Source: Pelagicoccus enzymogenes (lineage in GTDB: Bacteria; Verrucomicrobiota; Verrucomicrobiia; Opitutales; Opitutaceae). From it: a stretch of DNA of 64,000 nucleotides. Both the position numbers and the translations under genes were made by a program. The notes under the pieces are model-generated. The model did no database searches and had not been told where the DNA came from. It saw only the letters and a list, made by a program, of their open reading frames with translations. The stretch spans positions 1 to 64,000 of the forward strand of contig NZ_JACYFG010000004.1 of NCBI RefSeq assembly GCF_014803405.1, in the 5' to 3' direction. The stretch's first letter is position 1, and every line of letters begins with the position of its first letter. Below are positions 43,041 to 51,314 of this stretch, one piece after another.

Positions 43041-43916
43041 CTAGGCGATGGATGCCCAACGCTCTCTAGGGCTATTCGCCTCACGCTGGCGAAGCGGCGC
43101 CCGGTCCACGCGTCCGGGGCGGCTCCTTTCGGCCGATCCTCTTCCCATCACACCGATCGGGGCTATCTCGCAGGTTTCGCGCACTGGTCGTTGGCCTTTC
43201 ATCAAGGCCGCCAAGGAGCGAGCAGCCTCGTAGCCCATTCGCTCATAGTCGAGAGCCACGCTGCTCAATGCGACATCCGGCAGGCGGCACACCTTGCGAT
43301 CGTCGCCCACTCCTAAAACGCCTACTTGGCGAGAAAGCTCCAGACCGTTCGACAGGCAGGTGGAAATCACGGTGCTCGCCTTGCGGTCCGTAGGCGCAAG
43401 TAGTCCGATAGCTGCGTCGGCGTTCTCCAATTCCTCAACAAGGTCAGAGTAAGCGATCTTGCGGACCGCGGCGCCATGGCGCTGGCAACGCCCTCGCATC
43501 CCTTGCCAAAGCTGCTCTTCCACCAAGTCTTCCGAAAACGTCACGAGCCCGAGCTCGCGGAAGCCTTGGGTAACGAGATGTTCAGCCCCTACTTTACCGA
43601 TTGCCTCGTAGGCCGGCAGCACGCGAGCGGCTCCCAAAAATGTCCCTCGCTTGTGCAGGCTCACAGCCGGAACCCGCGTCTGGCGTATCACCTGCGTCAA
43701 AGGAAACCGAGAGGGCGCGTTGCCCGGATCCACGATGAGACCGTGGCCCTTCCAATCCTTCAAGCGCGGCAAGAGCTCCTCGTAGGAGGAGGGAATCTCC
43801 AGAATCCAAGCCCGCTCGTCGGCGAAACGCCTGACTCCGGCAACAATTCGCGGTTCCAAGCGATCAAGAGCGAGCAATACACAAGGGGGGGTAGTAGGCG
43901 GGCAGTAGAGGTTCAT
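43041..43916 (-). CDS. XylR/LacI-like sugar-sensing domain protein with no DNA-binding domain
   Basis: The 291-residue protein starts MNLYCPPTTPP and runs straight into a type I periplasmic-binding fold of the XylR group (VLLALDRLEPRIVAGVRRFA, HGLIVDPGN, RVPAVSLHKRG, VGVLGVGDDRKVCRLPDVAL, SSVALDYERMGYEAARSL). XylR proteins carry an AraC HTH after this domain and LacI proteins an HTH before it; neither is present. I checked another minus-strand frame past the stop and saw no HTH there. The ATG at 43916 is preferred to 43967 because a palindrome lies in the stretch upstream. It may be a truncated regulator or a sensor that works through a partner. Confidence 0.7.
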   Translation of the reverse strand: MNLYCPPTTPPCVLLALDRLEPRIVAGVRRFADERAWILEIPSSYEELLPRLKDWKGHGLIVDPGNAPSRFPLTQVIRQTRVPAVSLHKRGTFLGAARVLPAYEAIGKVGAEHLVTQGFRELGLVTFSEDLVEEQLWQGMRGRCQRHGAAVRKIAYSDLVEELENADAAIGLLAPTDRKASTVISTCLSNGLELSRQVGVLGVGDDRKVCRLPDVALSSVALDYERMGYEAARSLAALMKGQRPVRETCEIAPIGVMGRGSAERSRPGRVDRAPLRQREANSPRERWASIA

Positions 43917-43968
43917 GAGCAAGTGGGGTGAGTGAGTCGTTGCTTGCGAAAGCGGCAGCGGCGCCACC

Positions 43969-43981
43969 GTAGTGACACTAC
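43969..43981. promoter_or_regulatory. Perfect 13-base palindrome GTAGTGACACTAC
   Basis: GTAGTG-A-CACTAC lies 53-65 bases upstream of the XylR-like start and 158 bases from the divergent sensor kinase gene. It has the size and odd centre of a LacI/XylR operator but a different sequence from the GTAACTGTTAC sites. Confidence 0.5.
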
Positions 43982-44138
43982 CCTATCGAAAAAACTGCTC
44001 CCCCGCCATACCTGAAATAAGGGAGGGTTCTTAGGCTCGCATTTCTCCCCTAAGCAACGCCTCATGTGAGGCAGAACCACAAGCAGGGCTCCCCCTAATC
44101 CGGCGAGCCGCCACCCCACTTAGCCGAACTAGCTGAAC

Positions 44139-47132
44139 ATGCGCTGCAAGCGTTTCCCCTTATCACAATTCCGATCCCTCGGCCGCTTTCTCATCGCGGC
44201 GAGCTGCCTCTGCCTCGGGCTGATTCTAAACGGAACGTCCGCCCAAGCCTCCACCGTAGCCGACATCAGCTCCCACTACCAGATCGAGATCTGGACCTCC
44301 CAAGACGATTTGAGCAACCGCACCATAAACGCAATCAGCCAAGATGGACGCGGCTACCTTTGGCTCGCCACCCGCGGGGGACTGATTCGCTTCGACGGGC
44401 GGGACTTCAAGGAACGAGAGCTGCCCGACCGCTTTCGACCTCGCGGCAACAACATCCGCAGCATCGCCCGAACCATCGACGGACAAGTCGTCATCCAACC
44501 CACCAGCGCCCAAATTGTAAGCGTTACAGAAAAAGGCTTCGCCATTCACCCCGCTTCGGAAAGCGTTTCCCATCTCGTCCCCCACCGCCTGCAGGGGGCG
44601 AGCGACGGATCCCTTTGGATAAGCATCCGAAGCGGCAACGTATTTCGCTGGCAAGCCAAACAGGGACTTTGGCTCGAAGGCCTCTCCTCCGAAGCAGTCG
44701 CCAAAACCCAATCCAGCTTCGTCGAAAACGCTAAGGGCGACCTATGGATCTCCACCCCCTCCCTCTCAGGCATCTACCGCGACAAGCATCTCACGCCACT
44801 CCCCGAGGGAATAGGCACCCCGCATCTGCTCGCCAAAGGCTTCGACGAAAGCCTGCTTGTCTTCGAAAAAGACCGACTTCTCCAATATCGTAACGGCACT
44901 TTGGATACACTGGCAACAGACGTCCCCTGGAGCAACGCCCCCGAGCAACTCAGCAGCGCGAGCGTCGACTCGTATGGCACCCTCTGGATCGCAGCCGGAC
45001 GTTTCGGGCTCCTCCACTGGAACGAAGGGAAATTCCACCCCGCCCCCAAGGTCTTCCCCGTTGTGAACGACGTATTCAAGGACAGGGAAGGAACCATCTG
45101 GGTCGCCTCTGAAGGCAACGGCCTCGGCAGGATACATCGCAAAGCCATGCGACTCCTGAACAGCGAAACCGGCCTAGCGGAAGACGTCAGCGTATCGCTA
45201 CAGCTCGACCGCCAAAACAACATCTGGATCGCCAACGCCAACGGAGGCCTCTACCGCATGGTCGATGGAGAACCGCAAAGAGTCTCCCTCTCCTACCAAG
45301 ACCTCCCCTTAGCCGTAAACGTTCTCAGCTTCGACTTGGATAACACCCTCTGGATCGGAAACACCAGTGGACTTTACCGCAGCAGACCACCCTACGCCAC
45401 AGTCGAAAAACTGCCCGAAATAGAAGGAGAGGTTCACTTGCTCTTCACCGCAAGCAACGGCGACCTCTGGTGCGGCACCACCTTCGGAAAATTCGGAGGA
45501 TCCCCAACCCCGGCGACCTTCGGTTACTATCGCGACGACACCGCACACCTCCTGACATCAGAAAACGGATACAACGGCCACTCGATCATGAGCATCGAAG
45601 AGGGGGAAAAAGGAGAGATCTGGGCCGGCACCTACGACGGAGAGCTGCTGCGCTACCACGAAGGAGAAGTAAATACAGAGTACTCTGGAAGCTCCATCCC
45701 CGACCTGCACTTCGACAGTCAAGGCAACCTTTGGATCGCGACCCTGAAAGGCCTCCTTCTCCGCACAGAGAACGCCTACCTAAACGTGAATCGAACCCTA
45801 GGATACTCGATCAGCTACGCATCCTCCATCCAAGAAGACTCCAACGGAAACCTGTGGTACGGACTCTATAAATTTCCAAAAGACAAATTGCTGGCAGCCA
45901 TTGCTGGCGCAGGTCCCTCCGTTTCGCCGAAATTTGCCGGCGGCCCCAGTCGACACCTAGACCTGTCCTTTCTAGTGAACTGGTACCCGACCTCCCTCGC
46001 CGATCCCGACGGCAATCTCTGGTTCGCCACCTCTCGCGGCGTGCTTATCTTCGACCCCTCGACCGTGCCGCCCAACACTGTCGAACCCCGGCTATACCTC
46101 GATTCCGTCATGATCAACGGCAAAGAGGTAGACTCGGAAAGCGACATCGCTGTTCCTCCCGGCCAACACCGCTTCGAGGCCAGCTTCTCCGTTCCCTTCT
46201 TCGACGACTCACGTAACATCAAGGTCCGCTACCGCCTGCTCGGAGCCGGCGAAGATTGGCTCGACGCAAGGGACACCCGTACCCTCAGCTACTCCGCGCT
46301 CTCTCCTGGAAACTACGAACTCCAGCTTCAGTCCTCCACCGGGGAAGACTGGCGGCGTCAGCCGCTCGCAGTCGCATTTCGAGTCCTTCCCCACTGGTGG
46401 CAAACCGTCTGGTTCATCGTCTTCGCCAGTTTGCTAACCCTAGTCGCTTGCGCCCTCGCCGTACGAAAATGGTCGCAACGCCGCCTGCGCGAGCGCCTCC
46501 TCCAGCTCGAAAAGGACCAAGCCCTCGAGCGGGAGCGCACGCGCATCGCCCGCGACTTGCACGACGACCTCGGCGGCGGACTCAGCGCCCTCCAGCTGCT
46601 TGCCTCCCGCACCGCAAAAAACGGAAACGCCAACACCCAGTCCAACCTCAACCGCCTCGCCGAACGGGCCCGGCGACTCAACGCGGACGTGCACAGCATC
46701 GTCTGGCTTTTCACCCCCGGCGACGGCACCCTGCGCAACCTAGCGGAGCTTATCCAAAAGTACGCCCGCGAAGTCCTCAAAGGCAGCGGGATCGACTGCA
46801 CCGGAAGCGATCCCAACCTCATACCCGCCGCCGACATACCGCCCGACGCGCAGCACAACATCTTCTTCGCCGCAAAAGAAGCTCTCGCGAACCTGCTGAA
46901 ACATTCGAGGGCGACCCGAGCCACTATCTCCTTCGCTTTCGAGGGGAACACGTTTACCTGCAAAATCAGCGACGACGGAGTCGGGCTTTCCGACACGAAT
47001 TCCGACTTCCTCGACGGAAACGGCCTCAACAACATGAAAGCCCGCCTCGCCGAAGTGGGAGGAACCCTACACGTCGAATCCAAGCCCAACCACGGCACGA
47101 CCATCATCGCCCGCTACCCCCTCCCCCACTAA
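44139..47132 (+). CDS. Periplasmic-propeller sensor histidine kinase (Reg_prop, Y_Y_Y, HisKA_3)
   Basis: The 997-residue protein has a signal peptide (FLIAASCLCLGLILNGTSAQ), about a dozen two-component propeller repeats (ISQDGRGYLWLATRGGLIRF, then VSLQLDRQNNIWIANANGGL and others), a Y_Y_Y domain (RYRLLGAGEDWLDARDTRT) and one TM helix (TVWFIVFASLLTLVACALAV). The cytoplasmic kinase has the HisKA_3 box RIARDLHDDLGGGLSALQLL with the phospho-His, an N box EALANLLKHS and G boxes DDGVGL and GNGLNNMKARL. The response-regulator gene follows 58 bases later. Such sensors bind oligosaccharides in the periplasm in Bacteroidota; here the pectin locus suggests the same. Confidence 0.9.
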   Translation: MRCKRFPLSQFRSLGRFLIAASCLCLGLILNGTSAQASTVADISSHYQIEIWTSQDDLSNRTINAISQDGRGYLWLATRGGLIRFDGRDFKERELPDRFRPRGNNIRSIARTIDGQVVIQPTSAQIVSVTEKGFAIHPASESVSHLVPHRLQGASDGSLWISIRSGNVFRWQAKQGLWLEGLSSEAVAKTQSSFVENAKGDLWISTPSLSGIYRDKHLTPLPEGIGTPHLLAKGFDESLLVFEKDRLLQYRNGTLDTLATDVPWSNAPEQLSSASVDSYGTLWIAAGRFGLLHWNEGKFHPAPKVFPVVNDVFKDREGTIWVASEGNGLGRIHRKAMRLLNSETGLAEDVSVSLQLDRQNNIWIANANGGLYRMVDGEPQRVSLSYQDLPLAVNVLSFDLDNTLWIGNTSGLYRSRPPYATVEKLPEIEGEVHLLFTASNGDLWCGTTFGKFGGSPTPATFGYYRDDTAHLLTSENGYNGHSIMSIEEGEKGEIWAGTYDGELLRYHEGEVNTEYSGSSIPDLHFDSQGNLWIATLKGLLLRTENAYLNVNRTLGYSISYASSIQEDSNGNLWYGLYKFPKDKLLAAIAGAGPSVSPKFAGGPSRHLDLSFLVNWYPTSLADPDGNLWFATSRGVLIFDPSTVPPNTVEPRLYLDSVMINGKEVDSESDIAVPPGQHRFEASFSVPFFDDSRNIKVRYRLLGAGEDWLDARDTRTLSYSALSPGNYELQLQSSTGEDWRRQPLAVAFRVLPHWWQTVWFIVFASLLTLVACALAVRKWSQRRLRERLLQLEKDQALERERTRIARDLHDDLGGGLSALQLLASRTAKNGNANTQSNLNRLAERARRLNADVHSIVWLFTPGDGTLRNLAELIQKYAREVLKGSGIDCTGSDPNLIPAADIPPDAQHNIFFAAKEALANLLKHSRATRATISFAFEGNTFTCKISDDGVGLSDTNSDFLDGNGLNNMKARLAEVGGTLHVESKPNHGTTIIARYPLPH

Positions 47133-47190
47133 GCAAAGCTCAGAAAAACACATTCGATCTGACGATCCACAACGTTCAAGCTACCAGACC

Positions 47191-47823
47191 ATGAGCATCT
47201 CCATCGCCATCGTCGAAGACAACCCAGAGCTCTGCGAAGAGCTCCAGCAAGTCGTAGCCGAAGAAGATTCACTCAAATGCGTCGCCGCCTGCCGCAACGC
47301 CACCAGTGCCTTAAAACGCCTCCCCGACTCCCTGCCCGACGTGGTGCTCATGGACATACGGCTCCCTGACGGATCCGGCATCGAGCTCGTACAAAAGCTC
47401 AGCCAACAACTCCCCAAGACCCAATTCGTGATGCTCACCATGTATCAGGATAACAAACACATCTTCGATGCATTAGGAGTCGGAGCCGTAGGTTACCTGC
47501 TCAAAGACGCCTCAAGCGAAGAAATCGTCGCCGCCATCCACGACGCCCACGCAGGCAAATCCCCCTTGAGCGGAACCGTCGCCCGCAAAGTGGTCACCAA
47601 TCTGCAAAGCCAGCATACCCCCACCCAACAAAGCTACACCCTTACAGCCCGCGAATGCGATGTAATGGAACAGGTCGCCAAAGGCCTCGCCGACAAGCAG
47701 ATCGCCGACCAGCTCGGCATCAGCCTCACCACCGTCAACACCCACCTAAAAAACATCTACGCAAAGCTCGACGTCCACTCCCGATCCGAAGCTATTTCCC
47801 GTTACTTCATGCAAAACGGCTAG
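47191..47823 (+). CDS. NarL/LuxR-family response regulator
   Basis: The 210-residue protein has a receiver domain (IAIVEDNPELCEELQ; phospho-Asp in VLMDIRLPDGSG; Thr in FVMLTMYQD; Lys in GYLLKDAS) and a LuxR-type HTH (LTARECDVMEQVAKGLADKQ, then ISLTTVNTHLKNIYAKLDV). It is the obvious partner of the kinase 58 bases upstream. It is a candidate for the factor that binds the TCTGACAGT motif, though nothing in the sequence proves that. Confidence 0.93.
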   Translation: MSISIAIVEDNPELCEELQQVVAEEDSLKCVAACRNATSALKRLPDSLPDVVLMDIRLPDGSGIELVQKLSQQLPKTQFVMLTMYQDNKHIFDALGVGAVGYLLKDASSEEIVAAIHDAHAGKSPLSGTVARKVVTNLQSQHTPTQQSYTLTARECDVMEQVAKGLADKQIADQLGISLTTVNTHLKNIYAKLDVHSRSEAISRYFMQNG

Positions 47824-47869
47824 CAGTTTCGCCTTTCCCCCTTACCCTTCAGCCTTCAGCCTTTCTCCT

Positions 47870-48253
47870 GTGTCCGATCAACCCTACAAGTTTCGCAAAA
47901 GCGTGGAGCGACTCATCGCCAACTTTCGCGGCATCCCCGAGAACTATCCCGGAGAAGCCCCGAAGACCGAGCGACCGATGGCCGACGTGCTGGAGCGCGT
48001 ACTCAAGAAGTACAAGATCGGCCAAGACTCCCTCGAGGACCGCATCGTCAAGAATTGGGCTCAAATCGTCGGCGCCGCCAACGCCCGCAACTGCGCTCCC
48101 AACCGCATCGAGAAGGAACGCACCCTCATCATCGCCGTATCCAATCCCGTCATACGCCAAGAGCTCGAGTTCAACAAACGCCTCATCCTGCAAAACCTGC
48201 ACAAGGTCGAAGGCGCCAAGAAGATCCGCAACATCTTCTTCAAGTCCGGTTAG
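47870..48253 (+). CDS. dciA: DciA-family (DUF721) replicative helicase loader
   Basis: The 127-residue protein starts at a GTG (47870) behind a pyrimidine-rich leader. It shows the DUF721 core: MADVLERVLKKYKIGQDSLE, then IVKNWAQIVGAANARNCAPN, TLIIAVSNPVIRQELEFNKR and a closing KIRNIFFKSG. DciA proteins bring the DnaB helicase to the origin in most bacteria that lack DnaC. It starts 46 bases after the response regulator. A composite REP follows its stop. Confidence 0.8.
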   Translation: MSDQPYKFRKSVERLIANFRGIPENYPGEAPKTERPMADVLERVLKKYKIGQDSLEDRIVKNWAQIVGAANARNCAPNRIEKERTLIIAVSNPVIRQELEFNKRLILQNLHKVEGAKKIRNIFFKSG

Positions 48254-48262
48254 TTAAATAGA

Positions 48263-48307
48263 GACCGCTGTCCCAGCGGTCATGTAGGAGCGACCTTGGT
48301 CGCGATC
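48263..48307. repeat. Composite REP-like element (two hairpins)
   Basis: GACCGCTGTCCCAGCGGTC forms the first stem and AGGAGCGACCTTGGTCGCG the second, joined by ATGT. The same two-hairpin order is found at 49388-49432. It lies in the convergent gap behind dciA. Confidence 0.7.
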
Positions 48308-48555
48308 CGAAACGAGTCAATTCCACCGATCGCCTCGTCCAACAACGCACCCGTTTCCTGCCAATCTAATTCCGAGCCACCCGCTTTCTCCGCCAAATCC
48401 ATCTTTGCCGCCTCCCATTCCCGGTTTTTGCGGCGGCGTTCCGCCCCCACCACGTAGCTCGCCGCAAAGCGAGTCGCCCGAAAGAGCGAATGTATCCTGA
48501 AATCGCTCTCTCCAACCGGATCCTGTAGGAGCGTGCTTGTCACGCGATTTCCCAA
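48280..48555 (-). CDS. Doubtful small ORF bounded by REP-like repeats
   Basis: A 91-residue frame runs from the repeat at 48521-48550 to the repeat at 48263-48307, so both ends of the translation are repeat sequence (the last residues RIATKVAPT come from the repeat). The middle is helical and charged (RRKNREWEAAKMDLAEKAGG). I recognise nothing. It may be a degenerate gene or chance coding between two repeats. Confidence 0.2.
   Translation of the reverse strand: MGNRVTSTLLQDPVGESDFRIHSLFRATRFAASYVVGAERRRKNREWEAAKMDLAEKAGGSELDWQETGALLDEAIGGIDSFRIATKVAPT
48521..48550. repeat. REP-like hairpin, diverged
   Basis: TGTAGGAGCGTGCTTGTCAC then GCGATTT keeps the TGTAGGAGCG...CGCGAT frame of the other repeats but the stem is changed on both arms (CGTG / CACG), so the fold is conserved by compensating changes. 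Confidence 0.6.
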
Positions 48556-48565
48556 ATGTCTACAG

Positions 48566-49318
48566 CTAGCGGCTTCTTAGCTTCGACAGCAAACGCAGCA
48601 GCTCGATGTAGAGCCAGATGAGCGTCACCAGCAGGCCGAAGGCTCCGTACCACTCTAGATACTTGGGAGCGCCCTTGGCCGCTCCATTTTCGATGAAATC
48701 GAAATCCAGCACCAAGTTCAGGGCAGCGATCACCACCACGAACAAGCTGAAACCAATCCCCACGATGCCGCTCTCGTGTATCAACGGAATCGATACGCCA
48801 AAAAAGCCCAAGACCATGGAGATGAGATAGACCACAAAAATGCCGCCCGTGGCGGCCGCCACGCCGAGTTTGAAATTCTCCGTGGCCTTGATCACCCCTG
48901 TCTTGTAAGCGAACAACAGGGCTAAAAGCGTGCCAAAGGTCAGCAACACCGCCTGGAACACGATCCCCGGAAACTGCAGCTCGAAAAACGCCGAAAGCAC
49001 GCCAAGGACCAATCCTTCCACTACCGCATAGAGAGGAGCCGTGTAAGGAGCGACCGTCTTCTTGAAAATGGTGATCATAGCTAGCACCAAGCCGCCAATC
49101 GCCCCGCCGATCATCCACGGATACAGGACCGCCGGGTTCTCTCCCGCCTGAGCGACCGCCATGGTCTTCTCCCAAGTGAAGATCGCCGCCACCCAGAGCA
49201 AGCACAGCAGGATGCCCGTCTTGTTGACCGTTCCATTGATCGTCATCACCTCGCCCCGAGCCGCGGCCCGGTCGACATCAAACGCTTTATCACTCAAGGC
49301 AGGATTGGAAGTTCTCAT
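48566..49318 (-). CDS. Bax inhibitor-1 / YccA family membrane protein
   Basis: The ATG at 49318 (MRTSNPALSDKAF) is chosen because this N-terminal motif (SNPALSDKAFD) is typical of the family; the frame is open 30 codons further. The 250-residue protein has seven hydrophobic helices, with GILLCLLWVAAIFTW, GGLVLAMITIFKKTVAP, YAVVEGLVLGVLSAFFEL, and a C-terminal GLLVTLIWLYIELLRLL. Family members are implicated in calcium leak and membrane-protease control; its role here is not predictable. It is monocistronic and flanked by REPs. Confidence 0.85.
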   Translation of the reverse strand: MRTSNPALSDKAFDVDRAAARGEVMTINGTVNKTGILLCLLWVAAIFTWEKTMAVAQAGENPAVLYPWMIGGAIGGLVLAMITIFKKTVAPYTAPLYAVVEGLVLGVLSAFFELQFPGIVFQAVLLTFGTLLALLFAYKTGVIKATENFKLGVAAATGGIFVVYLISMVLGFFGVSIPLIHESGIVGIGFSLFVVVIAALNLVLDFDFIENGAAKGAPKYLEWYGAFGLLVTLIWLYIELLRLLSKLRSR

Positions 49319-49387
49319 AGGCCATGAAAATTGATCACCCCCCGCTCCGAAAGCAAGCGCAAGCGGAATACGAATCCCAAGGTAGAG

Positions 49388-49432
49388 CCCCGCCGTCCCA
49401 ACGGGCATGTAGGAGCGACCTTGGTCGCGATC
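49388..49432. repeat. Composite REP-like element (two hairpins)
   Basis: CCCGCCGTCCCAACGGGC and AGGAGCGACCTTGGTCGCG in the same order as at 48263. The second hairpin is identical; the first differs at paired positions, keeping the fold. It lies 14 bases beyond the ispH stop codon. Confidence 0.7.
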
Positions 49433-49445
49433 AATCGCAAGTCGA

Positions 49446-51179
49446 CTACTCGATCTCCGCCAGCACGCTTTCGATGGAACGGATCTGCTCCGACGGGTAG
49501 AAGCCGTTGATGCGGCAGATGATCTGCTGGAGGATCCCGTCGGGACAGGAAGCGCCTCCTGTCACCAACACGCGGATACGCTCTTTCTCTGGCAGGAAGG
49601 CACGCGTCTCCATGATTCCTTGCTTCGGATCCTGCGGGTCGTAGGGAAAAATGAAATGCTCGATCTCCGCCTTCGAGAGAATGTTCTTTTCGCTCTGAAT
49701 ATAGAAGGCCCGCTTGCCGAAACGCTCTTGGCAGAGGCGGAAGAGCTGGAAGGTGTTGGAGCTGTTCTTGCCGCCTACCACGATGGCCGCGTCGATGTCC
49801 TCGTCGAGCGCCTTAGCGAGGGCGTCCTGGTTGACTTGGGTCGCATAGCAAAGGGTGTCGCCCTTGCTGCTCATGGCGAGGTGGTCGGTGATATGAGCCT
49901 CTCCGTAGGCTTCCGTCAAAGCGGCTTCGAGGTAGGCGATAATCTTCAGCGTTTCGTTGCGCAGCAGGGTGGTTTGGTTGACCAAGGCCAAGCGGTCGAG
50001 GTCCTTGCTCGGGTCGAAACCCACCGAGGAGCGGGAGAGGAAGGGCTCGAATAGGCGACGCTTCTCTTCAGCGGTCTCGGCCCGGATAACTGCCCCCAGC
50101 ATGGCCGCTTCCTTCATGTCGCGAATCACTACCGAGGGAGCGTACTTGGCGCTGTTGGAAAATGTGGCCTTCGTCTCCTCGTGCTCGGCCTTGCCATGGA
50201 TGACCACGGTGTATCCCTGCTGGCCGTAGCGGCGAGCCGCCTTCCAGACCTTTTCCACCAACATGCAGGTCGCGTCGTACTGGCGGATGGGCAACCCCCG
50301 CTCGATAAGGCGCAGCTTGTCCTCGTCGCGGGCCCCGAAAGCGGGGATGATCACGATATCCTGGTCGCTCAGGCTGTCCCAGTAGGGACGCCCGCTCGCC
50401 TCCTCCACTTGCGGGACCCCTTTGTCGCTCTGCAGGTACTTGAGCCCGCGCGATTGCAGGTCTTCGTTCACGAAGGGATTGTGGATCAGCTCGCTGAGCA
50501 TGAAAACGCGCTTGCCGGGATTTGCCGCCAAGGTCTCGTAAGCCCGCTCGATCGCGTTTTGCACCCCAAGACAAAACCCGAAGTGGCTGGGCAAGAGAAA
50601 CTCGGTCGCCCCGAAGTCTAGGCGGGCCGGCGTCGTCGCCGACCTCTCCTTGGCCCGCTTCACCGCCTTGATGGCATCGCACAAGGCGCTGTGGTAAAGG
50701 GCCACCGAACTGTCGTCTACCTGGTAAACCTTGCGGTTTCGCTCCTTCTCGGCTCGGAAACGGTAGATGTATTCATTTGTATTGAGATAAAGGTAGGGGA
50801 TGCGAATGGCGTTGCTGCGAATGCGGGACACCACCGATTCGGGGAGCTTGTTTTCGGCGTAAAACGCCTGCAAGGGAACCGCGAACCAACCCTCTTCGCC
50901 CAAGCGCTCCGGCAGCTCCATCTCGTCGAGCGCTGCGAAATACAAGCCAGGCTCCACCTCCACCAGGTTTTCCTCCCGACCGAGCTCCTTCAGACGGGCA
51001 GACGCCTCGGCTACCGCCCCTTCGCCCATCGCGAACGCCTTAAATTTGCCGCAATTGCGACCGCGGCGCGTCACGATCTTGCTGTTGCCAAGGAAGAGGC
51101 AAACCACATCGGCAGCTTCGCTGAGGGTCGTTGGAATGGTGTTACTCGACTCGTTCGAATTCATGAGCGGCCCATTCAA
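49446..51179 (-). CDS. ispH: 4-hydroxy-3-methylbut-2-enyl diphosphate reductase with a 190-residue N-terminal extension
   Basis: IspH makes IPP and DMAPP in the last step of the MEP isoprenoid pathway using a [4Fe-4S] cluster. The C-terminal 387 residues carry the cluster cysteines (Cys 203 in HFGFCLGVQNAIERAYE, one in YDATCMLVEKVWK, one in TGGASCPDGILQQII) and active-site residues (ELIHNPFVNEDL, VVIHGKAEHEETKAT). The first 190 residues have no counterpart in the usual 310-330 residue enzyme; they contain a compact alpha/beta segment (SRIRSNAIRIPYLYLNTNEY). Met 6 (51164) is an alternative start; neither has a clear Shine-Dalgarno. Confidence 0.88.
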   Translation of the reverse strand: MNGPLMNSNESSNTIPTTLSEAADVVCLFLGNSKIVTRRGRNCGKFKAFAMGEGAVAEASARLKELGREENLVEVEPGLYFAALDEMELPERLGEEGWFAVPLQAFYAENKLPESVVSRIRSNAIRIPYLYLNTNEYIYRFRAEKERNRKVYQVDDSSVALYHSALCDAIKAVKRAKERSATTPARLDFGATEFLLPSHFGFCLGVQNAIERAYETLAANPGKRVFMLSELIHNPFVNEDLQSRGLKYLQSDKGVPQVEEASGRPYWDSLSDQDIVIIPAFGARDEDKLRLIERGLPIRQYDATCMLVEKVWKAARRYGQQGYTVVIHGKAEHEETKATFSNSAKYAPSVVIRDMKEAAMLGAVIRAETAEEKRRLFEPFLSRSSVGFDPSKDLDRLALVNQTTLLRNETLKIIAYLEAALTEAYGEAHITDHLAMSSKGDTLCYATQVNQDALAKALDEDIDAAIVVGGKNSSNTFQLFRLCQERFGKRAFYIQSEKNILSKAEIEHFIFPYDPQDPKQGIMETRAFLPEKERIRVLVTGGASCPDGILQQIICRINGFYPSEQIRSIESVLAEIE

Positions 51180-51314
51180 GGCAGAATGCCCTCCACCGCA
51201 ACGCCAGATTCTTAACGCGTTCGACGGATCAATCCTTCGCTTGCATGGCTCTGCTTTCTAGACACATTGCAGCAAATACAAAATTGGGACCTCCACTTCC
51301 TCCCCCCTCCTACC

